DNA of 10,928 nucleotides. Source: CBDUUP01 sp965370435 (GTDB lineage: Bacteria > Chloroflexota > Anaerolineae > Anaerolineales > UBA11579). Below are positions 1 through 6,162 of the stretch, in pieces. The stretch lies in the NCBI GenBank assembly GCA_965370435.1, contig CBDUUP010000122.1, forward strand, positions 1 through 10,928. The letters run 5' to 3'. The first letter of the stretch is position 1. Each line of letters opens with the position of its first letter. The notes under the pieces were generated by a model. That model did no database searches, was not told the DNA's origin, and worked only from the letters and a program-made list of their open reading frames with translations. The position numbers and the translations under genes were made by a program.

Positions 1-275
1 TCTAAGGCTTCTTTTGTTTTTGGTTTCATAATAGTTCATCTTTACTATATAGTTGTTTATTCATCAACACTGTACCAGTTCAAAGGTTTTCGGACACATA
101 GGTCAGATTTTTTATGAAGACTTTTCGCCTCGTTGATCACATTATACACCAGAGGTCTGAAAATACTGTGCGCTTCTCCCTGACATCTTTTGCCTGCGTA
201 CAGACCCAATTGGACTTGACAAAAAATGATGGATGATTACAATCAATCCACACGTATATTCAACAGAGATTTACC
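1..275. other. AT-rich non-coding leader at window start
   Basis: This stretch is much richer in A and T than the genes to its right. I find no convincing gene in it. It holds the promoter of the UroD-like gene (216-243). On the minus strand there is a TATAAT-type box (top-strand ATTATA, 141-146) and a self-complementary ACTATATAGT (44-53). A minus-strand ATG at 29-27 opens a frame (M-K-P-K-T-K-E-A-L) that runs off the left edge, and a second ATG at 39-37 opens another frame. A divergent gene beginning just outside the window is therefore possible, but nine codons cannot establish it. Confidence 0.5.
216..243 (+). promoter_or_regulatory. sigma70-type promoter of the UroD-like gene
   Basis: A perfect -35 box TTGACA (216-221) is separated by 16 bases from a -10 box TACAAT (238-243), five of six to consensus. 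The predicted start of transcription, near 250, leaves a leader of about 26 nt before the ATG at 276. It is the best match to a housekeeping promoter in the window. Confidence 0.75.
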
Positions 276-1445
276 ATGCCTCCGATGACACCCCGCCAAC
301 GCGTCTTGACTGCCCTCGATCACCAGGAGCCTGACCGCGTGCCGATCATCATCGGGGCCAACAACGCGACCGGCATCTCCATGCCCGCTTACCGGAACCT
401 CAAAAAGCATCTGGGGATTGAAGCCCAAGACCGCTTTCTCTACGATTGGCCCGAACTGGGCGCCGCCAACCTGGACGAAGAAGCGCTGTGCCGCTTGCAC
501 AGCGACGTACGCAGCCTCCACGACCGCTTCCCGGCTCAAACCTATGCCCGAAACCGGAGCCGCCCTCCTCACAGCCCTTACCTGGATGATTGGGGAGTCG
601 GGCAGCCGGAGGCTGCTCCAGGGGTGTTTTATCCCGCCATCCATCCTCTGGCGGAAGCTAAAGAATTGGCCGAGATTGACGCCTACCCCCATTGGCCGGA
701 CATGGACGATCCCAGCCGGTTCGCCCATCTTAAAAACCAAGCCGCCCGCCTGGCGGAAGAGAACCAATATGCCATTATGGCGACGCCCTGGCTGCTTTTC
801 CCTATGGAACGGGCCATGCAGTTGCAAGGCATGGATAACTTCCTGCGCAGTATGGCGCTCAATCCAGATTTTGCGGTTGAACTGCTGCGGAAGATCGCCG
901 GTTTATGCATCACTCACCTGAGCCACTTTCTCCGGGAACTCGACGACAACCTGGACATTATCGCAATCGGCGACGACCTGGGCGCTCAGAACAGCCTGCT
1001 CATGTCGCCGAAAATGTACCGGGAGCTTCTCAAACCCATCCACGCTGATTACGTCGCCTTCATCAAAGACCACACCCAGGCCAAAGTCTTTTTCCACACC
1101 GACGGCGACGTTTTCCCTCTGCTGGACGACCTGGTCGAGATCGGGGTGGACATCCTCAACCCCATCCAGACCTCCGCCGGGAAGATGTCCAACCTGGCTG
1201 AACTCAAACGGCGCTATGGGGATGCGCTCTGTTTTTGTGGGGGCATTGACACCCAACGTATCCTCCCCTTTGGCAGCCCAGACCAGGTGCGCCAGGAGGT
1301 GCGCCGGGTCATCCAGAGCCTCGGCTCGGGCGGCGGCTATTTGTTGGCCGCGGTCCATACCATCACCCAGGAAGTACCCCCGGAGAATATCCTGGCTATG
1401 GTGGACGCAGTGGAGGAATTCGGGCAATACCCTTTGGGGAAATGA
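276..1445 (+). CDS. uroporphyrinogen decarboxylase-fold protein (MtaA/UroD superfamily, not HemE)
   Basis: The 389-residue product is a cytoplasmic TIM-barrel protein of the UroD superfamily, which includes HemE and corrinoid-dependent methyltransferases such as MtaA and CmuA. Visible family landmarks are the N-terminal TPRQRVLTALDHQEPDRVP (5-23), IGDDLGAQNSLLMSP (231-245), FFHTDGDVFPLLDDLVEIGVD (272-292, His274), FCGGIDTQ (320-327, Cys321) and HTITQEVPPENILAM (361-375). The arginine-rich RQAGR substrate-binding segment near the N-terminus of true HemE is absent, so haem synthesis is unlikely. In MtaA-type enzymes zinc is held by His-x-Cys plus a distal Cys. Here the first pair reads His274-Thr-Asp276, so zinc binding is uncertain. 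A role in methyl transfer is an inference, since no corrinoid protein is encoded nearby. The Shine-Dalgarno site is weak (AGAGA, 265-269). The gene appears to be transcribed alone. Confidence 0.88.
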   Translation: MPPMTPRQRVLTALDHQEPDRVPIIIGANNATGISMPAYRNLKKHLGIEAQDRFLYDWPELGAANLDEEALCRLHSDVRSLHDRFPAQTYARNRSRPPHSPYLDDWGVGQPEAAPGVFYPAIHPLAEAKELAEIDAYPHWPDMDDPSRFAHLKNQAARLAEENQYAIMATPWLLFPMERAMQLQGMDNFLRSMALNPDFAVELLRKIAGLCITHLSHFLRELDDNLDIIAIGDDLGAQNSLLMSPKMYRELLKPIHADYVAFIKDHTQAKVFFHTDGDVFPLLDDLVEIGVDILNPIQTSAGKMSNLAELKRRYGDALCFCGGIDTQRILPFGSPDQVRQEVRRVIQSLGSGGGYLLAAVHTITQEVPPENILAMVDAVEEFGQYPLGK

Positions 1446-1456
1446 AGATCAATTCT

Positions 1457-1488
1457 AGCCTTCCGTCCGATTCCTTGTACGGTAGGCT
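1457..1488. terminator. imperfect hairpin after the UroD-like gene
   Basis: AGCCTTCCGT (1457-1466) pairs with ACGGTAGGCT (1479-1488) with one mismatch and a 12-nt loop, starting 11 bases after the stop codon. There is no T tract after it, so this is a weak candidate for a terminator or 3'-end stabiliser. Confidence 0.35.
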
Positions 1489-1535
1489 GTCTGAGACAAA
1501 ATGAAGCGATGAACTTTCAGGGCCGGGAGGGAGTA

Positions 1536-1541
1536 TATACT
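1536..1541 (+). promoter_or_regulatory. candidate -10 box for the lipoprotein pair
   Basis: TATACT (1536-1541) lies inside the AT-rich run GTATATACTATAG, in an otherwise mixed 217-bp gap (1446-1662). No clear -35 box sits 16-18 bases upstream; CTTTCA at 1514-1519 matches only three of six positions. If used, it would give a leader of roughly 115 nt before the ATG at 1663. The rest of the gap shows only the hairpin at 1457-1488. Confidence 0.4.
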
Positions 1542-1662
1542 ATAGACGCAACTAGCAAAACTGATTATGGTGGTTAGATGGCGCTATCCGCTTGGGAACG
1601 ATCAAACCCGTCACCCAACGTTGAGACCATCATTGCCCCACTACATTGCCCAGGAAATTGCC

Positions 1663-2079
1663 ATGCAAACCCGATCCAAACTTTTCTCCCTATTCATCCT
1701 GTTGGCGCTCGCCATGTCTTTGTCAGGCTGCGCCAAAGATCCCAATGAGGAATTCATTCAGGGCACCTGGGAACCCAGCGCAGAGATCATCAAACTCACC
1801 AATCAGTTGTACAGCGCTCCCCGGTCTGGCTCTGTGCACGTCTATAACCGCTGGGCTTTTGAAGATGGCCGTTACTATTACATTTTCGACAACACCTTCA
1901 CGAAAGATGAGGAAATGGGACGCTACCGTGTACTGGAGAGCGATGGCGACACGATGCGGCTCGAGCTTTACGATATAAAAGGCACTTCACTCACCACCAA
2001 GCGCGAGATCTCGGTCATTATTGACCGGGAAGCCGGCACGCTAAGAATTCAGCGCGGCACCTACACCCGGATCGAATAA
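1663..2079 (+). CDS. small lipoprotein, lipocalin-like (paralogue 1)
   Basis: The product has 138 residues. It begins with a type II signal peptide: basic MQTRSK, a hydrophobic stretch, then a lipobox LSGC with the acylated cysteine at 23. The start at 1663 is preferred over an in-frame ATG at 1567 because it has a Shine-Dalgarno AGGAA (1652-1656) six bases upstream and puts the signal peptide at the N-terminus. The mature part opens AKDPNEEFIQGTW and continues with alternating strand-like segments: a W-x-F-E-D-G motif (RWAFEDGRYY), GRYRVLESDGDTMRLEL, then EISVIIDREAGTLRI. This resembles small lipocalin-like beta-barrel lipoproteins whose IxGTW motif begins the first strand; that fold assignment is an inference. 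The mature protein should be anchored on the outer face of the cytoplasmic membrane or in the envelope. Function is unknown. The next gene, 33 bp downstream, encodes a diverged paralogue. Confidence 0.8.
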   Translation: MQTRSKLFSLFILLALAMSLSGCAKDPNEEFIQGTWEPSAEIIKLTNQLYSAPRSGSVHVYNRWAFEDGRYYYIFDNTFTKDEEMGRYRVLESDGDTMRLELYDIKGTSLTTKREISVIIDREAGTLRIQRGTYTRIE

Positions 2080-2112
2080 CGCCATCCCATGCTCCCTGTT
2101 TGGAGAACAACC

Positions 2113-2505
2113 ATGAAATTAAAAACCAACCGTCTTTTCGTCCTGCTTCTCATTCTGCTCCCCGTGATCCTGGCCGGATGCCGGAATCCGAGTGATAAAT
2201 TGATCCAGGGCACCTGGTATCACGATAATGAACATCTGTACCTAATGGTTGCAGAAAAAAACAATCTCTCCGAGTGGACCTTTGACCAGGGCACCTTTGT
2301 TTTTACGTCCTGCTGTTTTAACAACGATATCAGCACCCGAGGATATTATGTGATCCTCAAAACTGAGGGAAACATCATTACCCTCAAGATGCATCACACG
2401 CATGGCGATTTTGAGGGCAGCCAATATGAAATTCAGGTCAAGGTAAATGAGGATGACACCCTGATAATCTTCGGCGGCGGCCCTTACATTCGAGTTGAGC
2501 GTTAG
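2113..2505 (+). CDS. small lipoprotein, lipocalin-like (paralogue 2)
   Basis: The product has 130 residues. It starts MKLKTNR, has a long hydrophobic core, and then a lipobox LAGC with the cysteine at residue 23, the same position as in the upstream paralogue. The ATG at 2113 has GGAGAA (2102-2107) five bases upstream. The in-frame ATG at 2089 would add eight residues ahead of the signal peptide and is not favoured. The mature part begins RNPSDKLIQGTW, parallel to KDPNEEFIQGTW in the neighbour. Later blocks also align: EWTFDQGTF, GYYVILKTEGNIITLKM, YEIQVKVNEDDTLII, and a terminal PYIRVER against TYTRIE. A pair of adjacent cysteines (TSCCFN) after the second strand is absent from the neighbour. 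The two genes are probably cotranscribed. Function is unknown; an envelope-anchored beta-barrel is inferred. Confidence 0.8.
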   Translation: MKLKTNRLFVLLLILLPVILAGCRNPSDKLIQGTWYHDNEHLYLMVAEKNNLSEWTFDQGTFVFTSCCFNNDISTRGYYVILKTEGNIITLKMHHTHGDFEGSQYEIQVKVNEDDTLIIFGGGPYIRVER

Positions 2506-2541
2506 CCTCTAGATTGAACCTCGCCTCAGGGAATGTGGGTA

Positions 2542-2573
2542 TATAATTGCACGCAAATAACAATTTCAAGGAG
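2542..2573 (+). promoter_or_regulatory. -10 box and Shine-Dalgarno of the aminopeptidase gene
   Basis: A perfect TATAAT (2542-2547) lies 33 bases before the ATG at 2581. It is followed by a strong Shine-Dalgarno AAGGAG (2568-2573) with seven bases to the start codon. The best -35-like hexamer is TTGAAC (2514-2519), but its 22-base spacing is longer than usual, so either the -35 is degenerate or another contact replaces it. Confidence 0.6.
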
Positions 2574-2580
2574 ATGAACG

Positions 2581-3684
2581 ATGCCCGACCCCCGAATGGT
2601 AAATCTGGCAAATATATTGGTTAATTATTCTGTCGCTATCCAACCCGGAGACTGGGTGCTGGTCAACGGCACGGTCGCTTCCCTGCCTCTGGTGCGCGAA
2701 GTGGTGCGCCAGGTTCTCAAGGCTGGCGGCCATACGACCACCCTGCTCGGCGACGGCGACCTGCAAGAGATCGCCTTGTCTGAATCGAGCGATGAGCAGT
2801 TGCAGTGGGTGTCGCCGGTCTCGAAACTGCTGATGGAAGAAGTTGACGCCCGCATCAGCATCATGGGCAGTTCCAACACCCGAGCCCTCACCGGCGTGGA
2901 CCCGGCCAAACAGCGCCTCTCCAGCCAGGCCTACAGTAAATTATTCAAGACCTTCATGAAACGCTCCGCCGAGGGCAGCCTGCGCTGGACGGGGACCCAG
3001 TATCCCTGCCAGGCTTACGCCCAGGACGCCGAGATGAGCCTGCGCGAGTACGAGGACTTCGTCTATAAGGCCACTTTCGCCGACCAGGATGACCCGGTGG
3101 CTGAATGGTTGAAAGTCCACGACGAACAGCAGAAGATGGTGGACTGGCTGGTGGGCAAGGATAAAGTTGAAGTGCGCGGCCCTGAGGTGGACCTGACCCT
3201 TTCTATCAAAGACCGCACCTTCATCAACTCCGACGGCAAGAAGAACATGCCCAGCGGCGAGATCTTCACCGGCCCGGTGGAGGACTCGGTCAACGGCTGG
3301 ATCAAGTTCACCTATCCCGCCATCAGCGGCGGGCGAGAGGTGGAGGGGGTTCGGTTGGAGTTTGAAGAAGGCAAGGTTGTGAAGGCCGAGGCCGAAAAGA
3401 ACCAGAACTTCCTCCTCACCATGCTGGACAGCGACGAGGGCGCCCGCTACCTGGGCGAGTTCGCCGTGGGCACCAACTACGGCATTGACCGCTTCACCAA
3501 GAGCATCCTCTTCGATGAGAAGATCGGCGGCACCATCCACCTGGCGGTGGGCGCCGGTTACCCCGAAACTGGCAGCAAGAACGAGTCCGCCATCCACTGG
3601 GATTTCATCTGCGACATGCGCACCGACTCGGAAATATTGGTGGATGGGGAGCTGTTCTACAAGAATGGTGAGTTTCAGGTGTAG
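2581..3684 (+). CDS. M29-family metallo-aminopeptidase (AmpS/AmpT-like)
   Basis: The 367-residue product is a cytoplasmic metallo-aminopeptidase of MEROPS family M29, which removes N-terminal residues from peptides using two metal ions. The N-terminal half (about 1-190) is the family's substrate-gating domain. The C-terminal half carries the metal ligands in the expected order: Glu227 in NMPSGEIFTGP, Glu293 in LGEFAVGTN, His320 in GGTIHLAVG, Tyr327 in GAGYPETG, and His339 with Asp341 in IHWDF. The 66-residue distance between the two glutamates matches what I recall for staphylococcal AmpS. The length is slightly short of the usual ~370-415 residues. There is no signal peptide. The start is supported by an ideal Shine-Dalgarno. 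The gene stands alone between its own promoter and a large palindrome 41 bp after its stop. A role in peptide turnover is known for the family; the exact substrate cannot be read from sequence. Confidence 0.93.
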   Translation: MPDPRMVNLANILVNYSVAIQPGDWVLVNGTVASLPLVREVVRQVLKAGGHTTTLLGDGDLQEIALSESSDEQLQWVSPVSKLLMEEVDARISIMGSSNTRALTGVDPAKQRLSSQAYSKLFKTFMKRSAEGSLRWTGTQYPCQAYAQDAEMSLREYEDFVYKATFADQDDPVAEWLKVHDEQQKMVDWLVGKDKVEVRGPEVDLTLSIKDRTFINSDGKKNMPSGEIFTGPVEDSVNGWIKFTYPAISGGREVEGVRLEFEEGKVVKAEAEKNQNFLLTMLDSDEGARYLGEFAVGTNYGIDRFTKSILFDEKIGGTIHLAVGAGYPETGSKNESAIHWDFICDMRTDSEILVDGELFYKNGEFQV

Positions 3685-3725
3685 GGGGCCGATTAAGAAA
3701 AATTGGATTTTGATACTTACTGAGC

Positions 3726-3789
3726 AGACCTGACAGGTTAGGACGACCTTTGGTCGTCCGACTTTTAGTCGTCCTAACCTGTCAGGTCT
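3726..3789. repeat. large nested palindrome after the aminopeptidase gene
   Basis: A perfect 22-bp inverted repeat (3726-3747 with 3768-3789) encloses a 20-base centre. Each arm contains its own interrupted palindrome (ACCTGACAGGT on the left, ACCTGTCAGGT on the right). The centre holds GGACGACC-TTT-GGTCGTCC (3741-3759) and CGACT-TTT-AGTCG (3759-3771). The DNA or RNA can therefore fold either as one long hairpin or as a clover of short ones. The right arm is followed by TTTCT, so it may end transcription from the aminopeptidase gene, but it is much more elaborate than an ordinary terminator. It resembles a dispersed intergenic repeat; similar elements lie at 6722-6768 and 7554-7586. Confidence 0.85.
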
Positions 3790-3804
3790 TTCTGTATTAC
3801 AAGA

Positions 3805-3871
3805 CATATTGCATATTCAATACTCTATGCAATATGCTCTTCGATTGAGCATTCTATCATTCATTGAGCAT
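3805..3871. promoter_or_regulatory. dyad and direct repeats upstream of the first EamA gene
   Basis: A perfect 11-bp inverted repeat, CATATTGCATA (3805-3815) and TATGCAATATG (3826-3836), has a 10-base spacer, so its half-sites are two helical turns apart. It is followed by two direct copies of ATTGAGCAT (3844-3852 and 3863-3871, 19 bases apart), with an inverted ATGCTC (3834-3839). The cluster lies 52-118 bases before the start codon at 3923. It could be an operator region or an AT-rich dispersed repeat. Confidence 0.45.
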
Positions 3872-3909
3872 CCCCGCTCCAATCCCCTACCCAAAATCCC
3901 AAACAGTCG

Positions 3910-3915
3910 TATACT
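3910..3915 (+). promoter_or_regulatory. -10 box placing transcription at the EamA start codon
   Basis: TATACT (3910-3915) is followed by seven bases and then the ATG at 3923. Transcription would begin at or next to the A of that ATG, giving a leaderless mRNA. No -35 hexamer is visible at normal spacing, and there is no Shine-Dalgarno before this ATG. Confidence 0.45.
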
Positions 3916-3922
3916 ATGCCCC

Positions 3923-4801
3923 ATGCCTGAGTCCAATGCTCCCCTTTCCAGCTACCTGGCCCTGGGTGTGGGAATCCTCAGCCTGGGCTTTTCGGCTCTC
4001 TTCATTCGCTGGGCGGATGCGCCCGGGTTGGTGTCCAGCTTCTACCGGATGGCGATTGGGGCCGCGGTGATGACCTGGCCGTTCTACCGTCAGGCGAAAA
4101 CCACCCCCGCCCTACCCCGGCAAGGCGTTTGGCTGGCGGTCTTGGGCGGGCTGTTCTTCGCCGCCGACATGGCCTTTTGGTCTACCGGCGTCATGCTCGG
4201 CGGGGTCACCAATCCCACCCTGCTCGCCAACACTGCCCCGCTGTGGGTCGGGTTGGGCGCGCTGGTCTTCTTCCGCGAAAAGCCCAACCCCCGCTTCTGG
4301 ATCGGATTGCTTATAGCGATGATGGGGACTGCCGTCATCCTGGGGCTGGACTCCCTGCGGGCCGCCTCCTTTGGGATGGGATCATTATTCGGCTTGCTGG
4401 CCGCCTTCTTTTACGGAGGCTTTTTCTTGTTCGCCCAGAAGTCGCGCCAATCGCTGTCCCAGTTGGCCTTCTTCTGGATATCGACGGCCAGTTCGGCGTT
4501 GGGACTCCTGGCGCTTAGTTTGGTCTTCCACCTGCCGCTCACCGGCTACACCCCGCGGGTGTACCTTCTCTTCATCGTAATGGGCATTTTCGTGCAGGCT
4601 CTGGGCTGGATGGCGGTCAACTATGCCCAGGGACATCTCCCCGCCTCCCTGGTCGCTCCGACCATGCTGGGCCAGCCCGCGGTGACCGCCGCGCTGGCAT
4701 GGCTGTTATTGGATGAGACCCTATCCGGCTGGCAGGCGATGGGCGGCGCGACCGTGTTGGCCGGCGTCCTCCTAGTTCACCGCAGCCGTCAGGAGACGTG
4801 A
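3923..4801 (+). CDS. EamA/DMT-superfamily transporter 1
   Basis: The 292-residue product is an integral membrane protein of the drug/metabolite transporter superfamily, with two EamA repeats and about ten membrane segments. It starts MPESNAPLSSYLALGVGILSL. The first repeat includes FSALFIRWADAPGLVSSFYRMAIGA, a pattern typical of the family, and LLANTAPLWVGLGALVFFREKP near the end of helices 3-4. The second repeat ends with LVAPTMLGQPAVTAALAWLLLDETLSGWQ, the usual conserved closing motif. An in-frame ATG at 3809 would add 38 residues, but that extension overlaps the dyad at 3805-3836, is not membrane-like and is unlike family N-termini. The ATG at 3923 sits seven bases after a -10 box and is preferred. 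Family members export amino acids, nucleosides or other small metabolites; the substrate is unknown. A second, differently related EamA gene follows after 108 bp. Confidence 0.88.
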   Translation: MPESNAPLSSYLALGVGILSLGFSALFIRWADAPGLVSSFYRMAIGAAVMTWPFYRQAKTTPALPRQGVWLAVLGGLFFAADMAFWSTGVMLGGVTNPTLLANTAPLWVGLGALVFFREKPNPRFWIGLLIAMMGTAVILGLDSLRAASFGMGSLFGLLAAFFYGGFFLFAQKSRQSLSQLAFFWISTASSALGLLALSLVFHLPLTGYTPRVYLLFIVMGIFVQALGWMAVNYAQGHLPASLVAPTMLGQPAVTAALAWLLLDETLSGWQAMGGATVLAGVLLVHRSRQET

Positions 4802-4878
4802 CTTAATCTCTATTCTCTATTATCGAATTATCTATCACCAGCCTCCCAATCTTTTACAAAATCCACGCCAGCGAGTCT

Positions 4879-4900
4879 TATACATAGAACCTGAAAAAGG
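4879..4900 (+). promoter_or_regulatory. candidate -10 box and Shine-Dalgarno of the second EamA gene
   Basis: TATACA (4879-4884) lies 25 bases before the TTG start at 4910. TTTACA (4853-4858) is a possible -35 box, at a long 20-base spacing. AAAGG (4896-4900), nine bases before the TTG, is the Shine-Dalgarno that decides this non-ATG start. The rest of the 108-bp gap is AT-rich and featureless. Confidence 0.4.
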
Positions 4901-4909
4901 ATAAATCAC

Positions 4910-5878
4910 TTGACAACCAAGCCATCCAACAATGAAGCTGCATCCCCATCCGGGAACGTCACCTGGGCGGGGATATTTCATCTGATCGTGGTCTACACCG
5001 TCTGGAGCAGCACCTACCTTGCCATCCGCATAGGCGTTCGGGAGGGGTCTGGCTTCCCGCCCTTCACCATGGGATTGATGCGGGTGGCCGTCGCCGGGGG
5101 AATCCTTCTACTCTGGGCCAAGTTGATGGGGAAACGCCTGCGCCCCACCCGCGCCGAGTTCACCACCCTGTTCATCTCCGGCTTGCTGCTGTGGTTGGGA
5201 GGCAACGGCATGGTGATGTGGGCCGAGCAGCGGGTCGACTCGGGGTACACCTCTTTGCTGATAGCCTCCATGCCCATGTGGGTCGCCTTGATGGAGTCTA
5301 TCCTCGACCGCCGCTGGCCCTCTCGCACCCTGGTGTTGTCCCTCGTCATCGGATTTGGGGGCATCATCCTGCTGACCGCGCCGGTGTTGGAGGCTGGCGG
5401 CCAAAGCGACCTCATTCCGGTGATTGGCTTGCTGCTGGCTTCCCTGAGTTGGGGAGCTGGCACGATCTTACAGCAGAGGAAACCGGTCTCATTATCCCCT
5501 CAAGTAAGTTCCGGCTACCAACAGATCTTTGGCGCGTTGGGCTTCGCCGTCATCGTGCTGCTGGTCGGAGAGCCGCGCCCCAATCCCACCCCCGAGGCCT
5601 GGATGGCGCTGGGGTATTTGATCGTCTTCGGCTCGCTGCTGGCCTTCACCTCTTTCGTGTCAGCCCTGCGCCTGCTGCCCATCAGTATCGTGATGACCTA
5701 CGCCTACGTCAACCCCGTCCTGGCTGTGTTCTTGGGCTGGCTGATCCTGAGCGAGCCTATCACCGGATGGACCTTGGGCGGCGCGGCCCTGGTGCTGCTC
5801 GGTGTGGCAGGCGTCTTCCGCGACCGCTATTTGAGAAATTCAAAAGACACCCCTGAACTGAACGAAGAAAATACATAG
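4910..5878 (+). CDS. EamA/DMT-superfamily transporter 2 (YedA/RhaT-like)
   Basis: The 322-residue product is a ten-helix inner-membrane permease with two EamA domains. It begins at TTG with a hydrophilic ~18-residue tail (MTTKPSNNEA) before the first helix. Landmarks are VYTVWSSTYLAIRIGV at the first helix, NGMVMWAEQRVDSGYTSLLIASMPMW in the middle of repeat one, and TYAYVNPVLAVFLGWLILSEPITGW at the end of repeat two. The WAEQ and YAYVNP signatures are those of the YedA-like branch, distinct from the upstream EamA gene, so the pair is not a recent duplication. Known family members export amino acids or related metabolites; the substrate here cannot be assigned. A charged tail rich in Asp and Glu follows the last helix. 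The gene probably forms its own unit and is followed by a 284-bp gap of repeats. Confidence 0.9.
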   Translation: MTTKPSNNEAASPSGNVTWAGIFHLIVVYTVWSSTYLAIRIGVREGSGFPPFTMGLMRVAVAGGILLLWAKLMGKRLRPTRAEFTTLFISGLLLWLGGNGMVMWAEQRVDSGYTSLLIASMPMWVALMESILDRRWPSRTLVLSLVIGFGGIILLTAPVLEAGGQSDLIPVIGLLLASLSWGAGTILQQRKPVSLSPQVSSGYQQIFGALGFAVIVLLVGEPRPNPTPEAWMALGYLIVFGSLLAFTSFVSALRLLPISIVMTYAYVNPVLAVFLGWLILSEPITGWTLGGAALVLLGVAGVFRDRYLRNSKDTPELNEENT

Positions 5879-5891
5879 GAGCATCTAATAG

Positions 5892-5918
5892 AAAGTTTCC
5901 TTTTTAGGGTAAAGTTTC
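5892..5918 (+). repeat. short direct repeat after the second EamA gene
   Basis: AAAGTTTC occurs at 5892-5899 and again at 5911-5918, 19 bases apart, just after the stop codon of the transporter gene. Nothing else in 5879-5970 suggests a gene. The role is unknown and it may be chance in an AT-rich spacer. Confidence 0.3.
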
Positions 5919-5971
5919 TGGGCAAAGCAGCCTACCCAAGCCACTCACCAAAACAGTTTCTATCTTTTTAA

Positions 5972-6052
5972 CACCAAGACATAAATGCGCCAAGACACTA
6001 AGTTTTTTTTGTTTTTCTTTGTGTCTTGGCGTCTTGGTGGTAAAGTTTTTTA
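5972..6052. repeat. CCAAGAC inverted repeat with T tracts, possible terminator
   Basis: CACCAAGAC (5972-5980) and CGCCAAGACAC (5988-5998) on the left face GTGTCTTGGCG (6021-6031) and GTCTTGGTG (6031-6039) on the right. The right side is contiguous; the left side carries a 7-base insertion (5981-5987), which would bulge. The loop contains a run of eight T and a run of five T, and the stem is followed by a six-T tract at 6046-6051. It can act as a terminator for the transporter gene. Repeats of this ACCAAGAC type occur in many environmental bacterial genomes, as far as I recall. Confidence 0.6.
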
Positions 6053-6101
6053 CCTGCCGGATTCATGGCCTTGTTTGATAATCCTTTCGCCAAGACTGTG
6101 G

Positions 6102-6107
6102 GATAAT
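6102..6107 (+). promoter_or_regulatory. candidate -10 box of the LiaF-like gene
   Basis: GATAAT (6102-6107) follows GTGGG, and six bases later there is an ATG (6114) of a nine-codon reading frame. TTGATA (6075-6080) is a possible -35 box but lies 21 bases away. A third copy of CCAAGAC (6090-6096) sits between the two boxes and could be a regulator site. Confidence 0.4.
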
Positions 6108-6113
6108 AAGACC

Positions 6114-6143
6114 ATGAAATCCAAGATTGGAAACAATCACTAG
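6114..6143 (+). CDS. possible nine-codon leader peptide
   Basis: The frame reads M-K-S-K-I-G-N-N-H and then a stop. Its ATG is six bases downstream of the -10-like GATAAT, so if that promoter is used the mRNA would start at or next to this ATG. The stop codon ends 19 bases before the LiaF-like start, and the Shine-Dalgarno of that gene (6151-6156) lies between. The frame has no Shine-Dalgarno of its own. It could be a leaderless regulatory uORF or chance. Confidence 0.2.
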   Translation: MKSKIGNNH

Positions 6144-6162
6144 ACTTCTTGAGGAGGCTGTT

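Noticed and set aside
1..39. Start of a divergent minus-strand gene (ATG at 29 or at 39)
   Set aside because: Two frames remain open to the edge for 9 and 13 codons. That is too short to tell a gene from chance, and the Shine-Dalgarno is poor.
2941..3807. Long minus-strand open frame (288 codons) opposite the aminopeptidase gene
   Set aside because: It lies antisense to a gene with complete catalytic motifs, has no recognisable domain, and runs through the palindrome at 3726-3789. Long antisense frames are expected in GC-rich coding sequence.
3809..3922. N-terminal 38-residue extension of the first EamA protein from the ATG at 3809
   Set aside because: The extension overlaps an inverted repeat, has no Shine-Dalgarno and does not resemble family N-termini; the ATG at 3923 follows a -10 box at leaderless spacing.
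5014..5463. Minus-strand frame of 149 codons opposite the second EamA gene
   Set aside because: The product is rich in Pro, Arg, Met and Ser, as expected from the complement of a membrane-protein gene, and has no family motif.
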